In this document: one piece after another, positions 6,904 to 13,224 of the stretch
How the letters are laid out: every line of letters starts with the position of its first letter
Numbering within the stretch: the stretch's first letter is position 1
Assembly: GCA_002839535.1 (NCBI GenBank)
Contig: PGYF01000009.1
Location: 1-18,591 of the forward strand
Direction: 5' to 3'
Source: Nitrospira bacterium HGW-Nitrospira-1
GTDB lineage: Bacteria; Nitrospirota; Thermodesulfovibrionia; Thermodesulfovibrionales; UBA6898
Length of the DNA stretch: 18,591 bases
Notes under the pieces: generated by a model
Database searches by the model: none
Told to the model about the DNA's origin: nothing
Seen by the model: only the letters and a program-made list of their open reading frames with translations
Made by a program: the position numbers and the translations under genes

Positions 6904-7446
6904 ATGTCAAGAATCGGGAAGCAGCCAATAGATATTCCAGCCGGAGTTGACGTTAGGCTTATGGAGAATACGATAAAGATAAAAGGGCCCAAGGGTGAGC
7001 TGCAATGGAGCCTGCCGTCAGGCACAAAGGCTTCTTTGGCTGAAAACAAGGTCCTTGTTGAAAGAGAGAATGATTTAAAGAAAAACAGGGCGCTTCATGG
7101 TCTGAGCAGGAACCTGATTGCGAATATGGTTACAGGCGTTACAGCAGGATATCAGAGGGTGCTGGAGATTGTCGGCGTGGGTTACAGGGCGCAGGTCCAG
7201 GGCAGCAGGATAATCCTGTCGCTTGGATATTCCCATCCGGTAGAGTTTAATCTCCCTGATGGTATAACCGCTGCAGTTGATCAGAAGCAGACCCAGATTA
7301 CCTTGACCGGCATAGACAAACAAAAGATAGGACAGATCGCAGCCAACCTGAGATTACTGAGAAAACCTGATATATATAAAGGCAAGGGCGTAAGATTTGC
7401 CGGTCAGAGGATAAAGCTTAAGGCAGGGAAAACAGGTAAAAAATAG
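6904..7446 (+). CDS. rplF: Large ribosomal subunit protein L6
   Basis: 180 aa (E. coli 177). L6 has two related domains and lies at the factor-binding GTPase centre. MSRIGKQPIDIPAGV opens the protein, and the C-terminal signature LLRKPDIYKGKGVRFAGQ is at about residues 150-167, ending in a lysine-rich tail. The start ATG is preceded by AAGGAG (6891-6896) at 7 nt. A GC-rich hairpin and a 50-bp gap follow the stop, so direct coupling to rplR is lost. Confidence 0.97.
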   Translation: MSRIGKQPIDIPAGVDVRLMENTIKIKGPKGELQWSLPSGTKASLAENKVLVERENDLKKNRALHGLSRNLIANMVTGVTAGYQRVLEIVGVGYRAQVQGSRIILSLGYSHPVEFNLPDGITAAVDQKQTQITLTGIDKQKIGQIAANLRLLRKPDIYKGKGVRFAGQRIKLKAGKTGKK

Positions 7447-7450
7447 TATA

Positions 7451-7468
7451 CGGGCGTCCATACGCCCG
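7451..7468 (+). repeat. GC-rich hairpin between rplF and rplR
   Basis: CGGGCGT (7451-7457), loop CCAT, ACGCCCG (7462-7468): a perfect 7-bp stem with a 4-nt loop, 5 bp after the rplF stop. No T-run follows (the sequence goes on as GATTGTAG), so it is not a classic intrinsic terminator. It may be an RNA stability or processing element, or a remnant of a mobile palindromic repeat. The rplR ribosome binding site follows 17 nt later. Confidence 0.6.
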
Positions 7469-7496
7469 GATTGTAGAAAGGTTTGAGGAGGCTATT

Positions 7497-7859
7497 TTGG
7501 TTAAGAGCAGGGGAGATAACAGGCTTCGACGCCACAAACGAATCAGGAAAAAAGTGGTCGGCACACAGGAAAGATTGAGGCTTTCTGTTTACAGGAGTTT
7601 AAACCATATATATGCCCAGATTATTGATGATACAAAGGGCAGCACTCTGGTTTCAGCCTCAAGTCTTGATAGTCCTGTAAGAGAAATGAAACAGCATAAG
7701 GGAAATATCGTGACGGCGAAAGAGGTTGGCGGGCTTCTGGCAAAAAGGGCACAGGAGAAAGGCATAAAGAAGGTAGTGTTCGATAGAGGCGGATATCTCT
7801 ATCATGGAAGGGTTAAGGCATTGGCTGAGGCAGCGCGGGAAACCGGTTTGGAATTCTAA
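7497..7859 (+). CDS. rplR: Large ribosomal subunit protein L18
   Basis: 120 aa (E. coli 117). L18 binds 5S rRNA with L5 in the central protuberance. RLRRHKRIRKKVVGTQERLR at the N-terminus and VVFDRGGYLYHGRVKALAEA near the C-terminus are the family signatures. The start is TTG at 7497, with a strong GAGGAGG ending 6 nt upstream (7484-7490). The MVKSRGDNR beginning has no better ATG option. A 121-bp gap with an inverted heptad array separates it from rpsE. Confidence 0.96.
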   Translation: MVKSRGDNRLRRHKRIRKKVVGTQERLRLSVYRSLNHIYAQIIDDTKGSTLVSASSLDSPVREMKQHKGNIVTAKEVGGLLAKRAQEKGIKKVVFDRGGYLYHGRVKALAEAARETGLEF

Positions 7860-7873
7860 TATGACCGTGAAGA

Positions 7874-7965
7874 GTGATGTGTAATGCGTAATGGGTTGAA
7901 TATTTTTGAGGCGCACATTGCCATAGTTTCCCTAAACTCTTTACGCATAACGCATAACGCATAAC
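7874..7965. repeat. Inverted heptad-repeat element A (rplR-rpsE gap)
   Basis: The left arm reads GTGATGT GTAATGC GTAATGG (7874-7894), three 7-bp units. The right arm reads as 3.4 exact copies of ACGCATA (7943-7966), which on the opposite strand is GTTATGC repeated. Aligning the left arm with the reverse complement of the right gives about 18 of 23 matching positions, with the mismatches mostly recurring at the same heptad position (A or G against T). The 48-bp middle shows no ORF. The right arm ends 5 bp before the rpsE AGGAGG. The nature of the element is unknown. Confidence 0.75.
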
Positions 7966-7980
7966 GAATTAGGAGGTAAG

Positions 7981-8490
7981 GTGGGAAGGATTGACCCTGA
8001 AGGACTGAATCTCAAAGACAAGGTTGTATTTATAAATAGGGTGGCCAAGGTAGTAAAGGGCGGCAGAAGGTTTTCCTTTGCAGCTCTGGTTGTAGTGGGA
8101 GACGGCGAAGGCACTGTGGGTATCGGCAAGGGGAAGGCAGCAGAGGTCCCTGAGGCGATCAGAAAGGCTGTGGAGCATGCAAAAAAGTCCCTCTTGAAAT
8201 TTCCTATAAAAGAAGGGACAATACCTCACAGGATTATCGGGAGATTTGGCTCGGATACAGTTGTTATGAATCCCGCCCAGAAAGGGACCGGCTTGATTGC
8301 CGGCGGCGCGGTAAGGGCAATTCTGGAAGTTTCAGGGATACAGGATATTGTCGCAAAATGTCTGGGAAACCATAACCCTTACAATTCTGTAAAGGCAACG
8401 GTCAACGGACTGACTAACCTGAAGGATCCTGATTTTGTGATAAAACTCAGGGGTCGCGGAGAGGAAGAAACTCAGGAGGCTGTCAGCTAA
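7981..8490 (+). CDS. rpsE: Small ribosomal subunit protein S5
   Basis: 169 aa (E. coli 167). S5 lies at the mRNA entry and is linked to decoding accuracy (ram mutations) and mRNA unwinding with S3 and S4. The N-terminal S5 dsRNA-binding-like domain spans about residues 12-77 (FINRVAKVVKGGRRFSFAAL). The C-terminal domain includes GAVRAILEVSGIQDIVAK. The start is GTG at 7981 with a perfect AGGAGG at 7971-7976. The gene follows the heptad-repeat gap and directly abuts rpmD (stop TAA 8488-8490, next ATG 8491). Confidence 0.97.
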   Translation: MGRIDPEGLNLKDKVVFINRVAKVVKGGRRFSFAALVVVGDGEGTVGIGKGKAAEVPEAIRKAVEHAKKSLLKFPIKEGTIPHRIIGRFGSDTVVMNPAQKGTGLIAGGAVRAILEVSGIQDIVAKCLGNHNPYNSVKATVNGLTNLKDPDFVIKLRGRGEEETQEAVS

Positions 8491-8670
8491 ATGGTGAAAA
8501 TAGTTCTCAAAAGAAGTTATATAGGAATAACCCCGAAACAGCGGCAGATTTTACAGGCGCTTGGGTTGAAGAAAATCGGCGCTATTGTAAAAAAAGCGGA
8601 TAACAAGGCGACCATGGGCATGATTAACAAGGTGTCTCACCTTGTATCTTTCGAAAAGGTAGACGAATAG
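8491..8670 (+). CDS. rpmD: Large ribosomal subunit protein L30
   Basis: 59 aa, usual length for bacterial L30 (58-60). It is a small beta-alpha-beta-alpha-beta protein of the 50S subunit. The translation begins MVKIVLKRSYIGITPKQ, followed by ILQALGLKKIG, and ends HLVSFEKVDE; the IG-TPKQR and LGL-KIG positions match the family. The ATG immediately follows the rpsE stop with no spacer, and GGAGG at 8475-8479 inside rpsE is the likely ribosome binding site. The position between rpsE and rplO is the canonical one. Confidence 0.96.
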   Translation: MVKIVLKRSYIGITPKQRQILQALGLKKIGAIVKKADNKATMGMINKVSHLVSFEKVDE

Positions 8671-8691
8671 TCTGGAGGTTTGACTTTTACT

Positions 8692-9132
8692 ATGAGGATT
8701 GAGGATATAAGGCCTGCTGAAGGCAGCACAAAGAATAAAAAAAGAGTTGGAAGAGGGGTTGGCTCCGGTCACGGGAAGACGTCGTGTAAAGGCCATAAAG
8801 GGCAAAAGGCCAGGTCCGGCGGAACAAAAGGCGCCGGGTTTGAAGGCGGCCAGATGCCTTTGCAAAGAAGAGTTCCCAAAAGAGGCTTCACAAATATTTT
8901 TAAAAAGGAATTTGCTATTATTAATCTAAATACCATTGATGCCCTTAAGGACGATGCTGTTATAACTCCTGAACTGCTTATCGAAAAAGGTATCATTAAA
9001 AAAGCCAAAGACGGGCTTAAGGTGCTTGCCAAAGGAAGCATCAAGAGGCCTGTTACGATAAAGGCCAATGCGTTTAGTGTTTCTGCTGCTGCGAAAATAG
9101 AGGCCGTCGGCGGCAGGGTAGAGGTAATATAA
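8692..9132 (+). CDS. rplO: Large ribosomal subunit protein L15
   Basis: 146 aa from ATG 8692 (E. coli 144). L15 is a late assembly protein with a long extended N-terminus threading 23S rRNA. The Gly/Lys-rich segment KKRVGRGVGSGHGKTSCKGH (residues 17-36) and the GFEGGQMPLQRRVPKRGF block are diagnostic. An in-frame TTG at 8680 would touch GGAGGT (8674-8679). The ATG 12 nt from that site gives the family's usual beginning (MRIEDIRPAEGS), so I choose 8692; the ribosome binding site spacing is long. The start is the only uncertain point. Confidence 0.93.
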   Translation: MRIEDIRPAEGSTKNKKRVGRGVGSGHGKTSCKGHKGQKARSGGTKGAGFEGGQMPLQRRVPKRGFTNIFKKEFAIINLNTIDALKDDAVITPELLIEKGIIKKAKDGLKVLAKGSIKRPVTIKANAFSVSAAAKIEAVGGRVEVI

Positions 9133-9133
9133 C

Positions 9134-10441
9134 TTGGGACTTCTTGCGAATGTCCAGAATATATTTAAAATAGAAGAGCTTAAAAGGCGTATCTTTTTTA
9201 CGTTTGCCCTCCTGACAGTCTATCGCATAGGCTGTCATATCCCTACTCCAGGCATAAATGGAGAGGCCTTAAGCAGGTTTCTGACTGAAAAAGGCGGAGC
9301 CTTTATGGGGTTCTTTGACATGTTTTCCGGCGGCGCTCTGTCAAGGGTCACGATATTCGCCCTCGGCATTATGCCTTATATCAGCGCCTCGATTATCATG
9401 CAGCTGCTTACCGTGGTTATTCCGGCAATCGGGAAGCTTGCAAAAGAAGGTGAGGCCGGCAGAAAAAAGATCACAAAGTATACACGCTACGGGACTATTG
9501 GTATAGCCGCGATACAGTCTTTCGGCATAGCAGCAGGCCTTGAGACTATGCAAAATGGTCTTTTTGTACAGAACCCTGGATTGTCTTTCAAGCTGGTAAC
9601 CATGATCACCCTTACCTCCGGAACTGCTTTTATTATGTGGCTGGGTGAGCAGATTACTGAAAGAGGTATAGGCAATGGCATTTCCCTTATCATATTTGCC
9701 GGAATCGTTGCGCGATTCCCTAATGCGGTCATCAGTACGGTCAGACTGGTGCAGGCCAATGAACTTTCCATATTCTTTGTTATCTTCCTTATCATCATGA
9801 TGGTTGCGGTGGTTGGCGCTATAATCATGCTTGAGAGAGGGCAGAGAAAAATTCCGGTACAGTATGCAAAGAGGGTTGTCGGTAAAAAGGTATATGGTGG
9901 ACAATCGACCCATCTGCCTTTGAAAATCAATACTGCAGGGGTTATCCCCCCGATTTTTGCCTCTTCGATTATCATGTTCCCGGCCACCATAGCAGGGTTT
10001 ATTGCTATACCCTGGGTGCAGTCAATAGCAAGGCAGCTATCGCCGGGCACAGTGCCATACACATTTTTATACGTCAGCATGATCTTTTTCTTTGCGTATT
10101 TTTATACGGCAATAGTCTTTAATCCTGTAGATATTGCTGATAACCTGAAAAAATATGGCGGATACATCCCCGGTATCAGACCCGGACAGAAGACCTCTGA
10201 ATATCTCTACCATGTACTTTCAAGGCTGACCTTTGTCGGCGCAATATATCTTGCAATGGTATGCGTTATACCGGAAGTTCTTATAACAAAGTTCAAGGTG
10301 CCGTTTTATTTCGGCGGCACGTCTCTTTTGATTGCGGTAGGCGTCGCGCTTGATACTGTTTCTCAGGTGGAGTCGCACCTGATGACCCGCTCTTACGAAG
10401 GTTTTCTGAAAAAAGGCAGGATAAAAGGACGGCGGGGCTGA
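9134..10441 (+). CDS. secY: Protein translocase subunit SecY
   Basis: 435 aa, typical. SecY is the channel of the Sec translocon in the inner membrane, working with SecE, SecG and SecA. Ten hydrophobic membrane segments can be followed. The plug and TM2 signature region runs from FFDMFSGGALSRVTIFALGI to IMPYISASIIMQLL. The cytoplasmic C5 loop KKYGGYIPGIRPGQKTSEYL (about residues 338-357) is the SecA and ribosome contact. The start is TTG at 9134, 1 nt after rplO, with AGAGGT at about 9120-9125. The gene normally downstream, adk, is missing, and map follows after 89 bp. Confidence 0.98.
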   Translation: MGLLANVQNIFKIEELKRRIFFTFALLTVYRIGCHIPTPGINGEALSRFLTEKGGAFMGFFDMFSGGALSRVTIFALGIMPYISASIIMQLLTVVIPAIGKLAKEGEAGRKKITKYTRYGTIGIAAIQSFGIAAGLETMQNGLFVQNPGLSFKLVTMITLTSGTAFIMWLGEQITERGIGNGISLIIFAGIVARFPNAVISTVRLVQANELSIFFVIFLIIMMVAVVGAIIMLERGQRKIPVQYAKRVVGKKVYGGQSTHLPLKINTAGVIPPIFASSIIMFPATIAGFIAIPWVQSIARQLSPGTVPYTFLYVSMIFFFAYFYTAIVFNPVDIADNLKKYGGYIPGIRPGQKTSEYLYHVLSRLTFVGAIYLAMVCVIPEVLITKFKVPFYFGGTSLLIAVGVALDTVSQVESHLMTRSYEGFLKKGRIKGRRG

Positions 10442-10530
10442 AGTCAGAATCTTTTGAAAAGGCAGTCCTTACCTAAAAGTGATTGTCCAACCTTGTCACA
10501 TTAAACAGATTTTGCTGACTGAGAGATAAC

Positions 10531-11295
10531 TTGATTATATTAAAATCTCCGGAAGAGATAGAGAAAATGGCAAAGGCAGGCAGTATAGTTGGAGAAGTTC
10601 TGGAGTCAATAAAAGGTATGATACAGACAGGAATAACAACTAAAGAGATTGAAGTGTTCGCTGAGGGACGCATAAAAGCGCTTGGAGGGAAGCCTGCCTT
10701 TAAAGGCTACAGGGGCTATCCGGCAAGCATCTGCACTTCGGTCAACGATGAGGTTGTACACGGCATCCCTTCTTCACGCAAGCTCAAAGACGGCGATATT
10801 ATCAGCGTGGATTTGGGGGTCTATTGCGATGGTTTTTATGGCGATGGAGCGTTCACGGCGCCAGTCGGGAAGATCGACAATGAGACAGCGGCTCTCCTGC
10901 GGATAACGGAAGAAGCGCTGACCCTGGGCATAGAAAATGCCGTTGAGGGGAAACGTATAAGCGACATATCGCATGCCATACAGAGCCACGCTGAAAAAAA
11001 TGGTTTTTCGGTGGTGAGAACCTTTGTCGGTCACGGTATCGGGAGGGAATTGCATGAAGAACCTCAGATCCCCAATTACGGGCCCCCCGGCAAAGGACCG
11101 AGGTTGAAGAAGGGGATGACCCTTGCGATAGAACCCATGGTGAATTTCGGCGCTTATGAGGTAAAGATATTGGGTGATGGCTGGACAGCAGTGACCACTG
11201 ACGGCAAAAAATCAGCGCATTTCGAGCATACTGTTTTAGTAACCTCAGGCAGACCAAAAATATTGACTAAAGCAAGCCGGAAAACGTATAATTAA
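10531..11295 (+). CDS. map: Type I methionine aminopeptidase
   Basis: 254 aa (E. coli 264). It removes the initiator methionine from nascent proteins. The five metal ligands of the pita-bread fold are all present: Asp94, Asp105, His168 (FVGHGIGRELHEEP), Glu201 (AIEPMV) and Glu232. His77 (VVHGIP) is the substrate-contacting histidine. The start is TTG at 10531 behind a weak GAGAG (10521-10525), and the IILKSPEEIEKMAKAG beginning matches the family. Its placement after secY without adk is unusual. It leads into infA. Confidence 0.97.
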   Translation: MIILKSPEEIEKMAKAGSIVGEVLESIKGMIQTGITTKEIEVFAEGRIKALGGKPAFKGYRGYPASICTSVNDEVVHGIPSSRKLKDGDIISVDLGVYCDGFYGDGAFTAPVGKIDNETAALLRITEEALTLGIENAVEGKRISDISHAIQSHAEKNGFSVVRTFVGHGIGRELHEEPQIPNYGPPGKGPRLKKGMTLAIEPMVNFGAYEVKILGDGWTAVTTDGKKSAHFEHTVLVTSGRPKILTKASRKTYN

Positions 11296-11306
11296 TACTT
11301 TCATTT

Positions 11307-11525
11307 ATGGCAAAAGAAGACAACATAGAAGTCCAGGGCACGATTGTAGAGACTCTGCCCAATGCGATGTTCAGGGTCGAACTGGAGAATGGCCAGGTGA
11401 TATTGGCGTATGTCTCCGGGAAAATGAGGATGCATTTTATTAAAATTTTGCCGGGCGACAAGGTGACTATGGAACTTTCCCCCTATGATCTGACCAAGGG
11501 AAGGATAACATACAGATTTAAATAG
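11307..11525 (+). CDS. infA: Translation initiation factor IF-1
   Basis: 72 aa, exactly the usual length. IF-1 is an OB-fold protein that binds the 30S A site during initiation. MAKEDNIEVQGTIVETLPNA and GKMRMHFIKILPGDKVTMEL (residues 38-57) are diagnostic. The ATG lies 11 nt after the map stop. The sequence before it (ATTAATACTTTCATTT) has no recognisable ribosome binding site, so initiation may depend on coupling to map or on an AU-rich unstructured start. Placement before rpmJ is canonical. Confidence 0.98.
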   Translation: MAKEDNIEVQGTIVETLPNAMFRVELENGQVILAYVSGKMRMHFIKILPGDKVTMELSPYDLTKGRITYRFK

Positions 11526-11547
11526 GCTGATAAGCCAGGGAGTAATT

Positions 11548-11661
11548 ATGAAGGTGCGTTCATCAGTAAAACCAATATGTACCAAGTGCAAAACAATCAA
11601 GAGAAAAGGCGTGATAAGGATTATCTGTGATAATCCAAGGCATAAACAGCGCCAGGGATAA
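11548..11661 (+). CDS. rpmJ: Large ribosomal subunit protein L36, zinc-binding form
   Basis: 37 aa, the usual length of the zinc form. L36 stabilises the 23S rRNA junction near the factor-binding site. The translation starts MKVRSSVKPICTKCKTIKRK and ends CDNPRHKQRQG. The zinc ribbon ligands are Cys11, Cys14, Cys27 and His32. AGGGAG at 11537-11542 lies 5 nt before the ATG. An 85-bp gap with an inverted short-repeat array follows before rpsM. Confidence 0.97.
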   Translation: MKVRSSVKPICTKCKTIKRKGVIRIICDNPRHKQRQG

Positions 11662-11665
11662 CAGA

Positions 11666-11734
11666 GTGATAAGTGACAGTGAACAGTGTCAGACTGAAGA
11701 CGTTACTGACACTGGCACTGAACACTGGCACTGA
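11666..11734. repeat. Inverted 6/7-bp repeat element B (rpmJ-rpsM gap)
   Basis: The left arm has GTG at 11666, 11673, 11679 and 11686 (steps 7, 6, 7). The right arm has the complementary CAC at 11710, 11716, 11723 and 11729 (steps 6, 7, 6). The right arm is also a perfect tandem duplication of ACACTGGCACTGA (11709-11721 and 11722-11734). At the centre, CAGTGTCAG (11684-11692) and CTGACACTG (11706-11714) make a perfect 9-bp stem with a 13-nt loop. Beyond this, the two arms slip out of register by one base. The element ends just before the rpsM ribosome binding site. Confidence 0.75.
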
Positions 11735-11746
11735 AAAGGAGAATAT

Positions 11747-12121
11747 ATGGCTAGAATAGCAGGAGTTGATCTGCCAAAAAATGAAAGGATAGAAATAGGG
11801 CTTACACGCATTTTCGGGGTTGGAAGATCAGTTTCTAAAAAGGTGCTCCAACAGGCTCGTGTAAACCCTGATACCAGGGTGAAAGATCTTACAGACGAGG
11901 ATAGTGTGAAGATCAGGGCTTTACTGGAGAAAGACTTTAAAGTTGAAGGTGATTTAAGGCGTGAGGTATCGATGAGCATTAAAAGGCTGACTGATATCGG
12001 GTGTTACAGGGGTCTGAGGCACAGGGCCAGTTTGCCTCTGAGAGGTCAGAGGACAAAAACCAATGCCCGCACGCGAAAAGGCCCGAGAAAAGCAGTTGTC
12101 GGCAGAAAGAAGGAGGTATAG
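11747..12121 (+). CDS. rpsM: Small ribosomal subunit protein S13
   Basis: 124 aa (E. coli 118). S13 sits in the 30S head and makes intersubunit bridges with L5 and contacts P-site tRNA. MARIAGVDLPKNERIEIGLT and the C-terminal CYRGLRHRASLPLRGQRTKT are diagnostic, followed by the conserved NARTRKGPRKAVVGRKK tail. AAGGAG at 11736-11741 lies 5 nt before the ATG. It is the first gene of the alpha-operon block, and repeat element B sits immediately upstream. Confidence 0.98.
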   Translation: MARIAGVDLPKNERIEIGLTRIFGVGRSVSKKVLQQARVNPDTRVKDLTDEDSVKIRALLEKDFKVEGDLRREVSMSIKRLTDIGCYRGLRHRASLPLRGQRTKTNARTRKGPRKAVVGRKKEV

Positions 12122-12123
12122 TC

Positions 12124-12510
12124 ATGGCTCAGAGGAAAAAAGGCGCCAAAAAAGACAAAAAGAATATTCATTCAGGAGCTGCCTATATCCAGGCGACCTT
12201 CAATAATACGATAGTAACTATTACGGATCCTACCGGCGGTGTTGTTACATGGGCAAGCGCCGGCAATATGGGATTTAAAGGTTCCCGAAAAAGCACGCCG
12301 TATGCGGCACAGCTTGCGGCAGAGGCAGCAGCTAAAAAGGCGATGGATTTTGGGATGAGACAGATAGATGTGTACGTTAAGGGACCGGGATCAGGACGTG
12401 AGTCTGCCATCAGGGCTCTTCAGGCTGCAGGCCTGGATATAAATCTGATAAAAGACATAACGCCTGTACCGCATAATGGCTGCAAACCACCGAAGAGGAG
12501 GAGGGTGTAA
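12124..12510 (+). CDS. rpsK: Small ribosomal subunit protein S11
   Basis: 128 aa (E. coli 129). S11 lies on the 30S platform near the Shine-Dalgarno helix and E site. ATFNNTIVTITDPTGGVVTW in the N-terminal half and the C-terminus PVPHNGCKPPKRRRV are diagnostic. ATG 12124 is chosen: it has AGGAGGT (12111-12117) upstream and gives the family N-terminus MAQRKKGAKK. A longer reading beginning at 12001 would overlap rpsM and is spurious. Asn118-Gly119 near the end corresponds to the isoaspartate-prone site of E. coli S11. Confidence 0.98.
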   Translation: MAQRKKGAKKDKKNIHSGAAYIQATFNNTIVTITDPTGGVVTWASAGNMGFKGSRKSTPYAAQLAAEAAAKKAMDFGMRQIDVYVKGPGSGRESAIRALQAAGLDINLIKDITPVPHNGCKPPKRRRV

Positions 12511-12511
12511 A

Positions 12512-13138
12512 TTGGCACGATACAGAGGAGCATTATGCAGGTTGTGCCGCAGGGAGTCGGAAAAACTCTTTTTAAAGGGTGACAGATGTTTTACAGAAAA
12601 ATGCGCTATTGAAAGGAGGCAGTATCCTCCGGGACAGCACGGTCAGCGCAGAGGGAAATTATCTGACTACGGGATTCAGTTGAGGGAAAAACAGAAGGTA
12701 AGGAGAACATACGGGATACTCGAAAAACAGTTCAGGATATACTTCAAAAAGGCGGCCGGCGCTAAAGGCGTTACCGGGGAAGTGCTTTTGCAGCTTTTGG
12801 AGACACGTCTTGACAATGTTGTTTGCAAAATCGGGTTTGCTCCTAACCGTATAAGCGCACGGCAACTTGTGACACATGGCCATTTTCTGGTAAACGGCAA
12901 AAAAGTGAACATCCCTTCCTGCAGGCTCCGCGTCGGCGATGTTGTTGAACTTAAAGAAACAAGCCGTAAATTGGCGCTTGTCAATGACAGCATATCGAAG
13001 ATTGAGCATAGAGGAGTTCCTTCATGGCTTGAACTGGATGCAAAGGACTTCAAGGGAAAGGTTTTGCAGATACCGGCGAGAGAGGATATCCAGTTGACGG
13101 TACAGGAACAGCTTATTGTTGAGCTTTATTCAAAGTAG
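12512..13138 (+). CDS. rpsD: Small ribosomal subunit protein S4, zinc-binding form
   Basis: 208 aa (E. coli 206). S4 nucleates 16S rRNA folding and is the alpha-operon repressor in E. coli. The start is TTG at 12512, one base after the rpsK stop, with GAGGAGG just upstream (about 12496-12504); it yields MARYRGALCRLCRRE, the family N-terminus. A longer reading from ATG 12476 lies inside rpsK and is rejected. Cys9, Cys12, Cys26 and Cys31 form the zinc site of the C+ type. An S4 RNA-binding domain spans about residues 97-160 (LETRLDNVVCKIGFA within it). Confidence 0.97.
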   Translation: MARYRGALCRLCRRESEKLFLKGDRCFTEKCAIERRQYPPGQHGQRRGKLSDYGIQLREKQKVRRTYGILEKQFRIYFKKAAGAKGVTGEVLLQLLETRLDNVVCKIGFAPNRISARQLVTHGHFLVNGKKVNIPSCRLRVGDVVELKETSRKLALVNDSISKIEHRGVPSWLELDAKDFKGKVLQIPAREDIQLTVQEQLIVELYSK

Positions 13139-13224
13139 GCTTGCAATGAGAGCTGAGAACATGTATTTTCAGTTGAACTTTAGAGTAAAAAATAAAAATA
13201 CATTTGAGGCAGATGGGAGGCCTG

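Noticed and set aside
6396..7049. 217-codon open frame on the minus strand across rpsH and rplF
   Set aside because: It is antisense to well-identified ribosomal genes and shows no family features.
7943..7966. Tandem repeats considered as a CRISPR array
   Set aside because: The units are 7 bp without spacers, far too short for CRISPR, and there are no cas genes.
9487..10080. 197-codon open frame on the minus strand across secY
   Set aside because: It is a shadow of secY codon usage, with no recognisable protein family, no ribosome binding site and an unrelated-looking composition.
10442..10530. Promoter for map or a decayed adk in the secY-map gap
   Set aside because: TTGTCA (10493-10498) has no acceptable -10 at 16-18 bp, and no adenylate kinase motif can be read in any frame.
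12001..12123. N-terminal extension of the S11 reading frame
   Set aside because: It runs through the end of rpsM in another frame. ATG 12124 has a strong ribosome binding site and gives the family N-terminus.
12476..12511. N-terminal extension of the S4 reading frame from ATG 12476
   Set aside because: It lies inside rpsK. TTG 12512 gives the conserved MARYRGALC start behind GAGGAGG.
13139..13224. Promoter before rpoA
   Set aside because: TTGAAC (13173-13178) is a fair -35, but the following A-rich stretch offers only poor -10 matches, so it was not listed as a feature.
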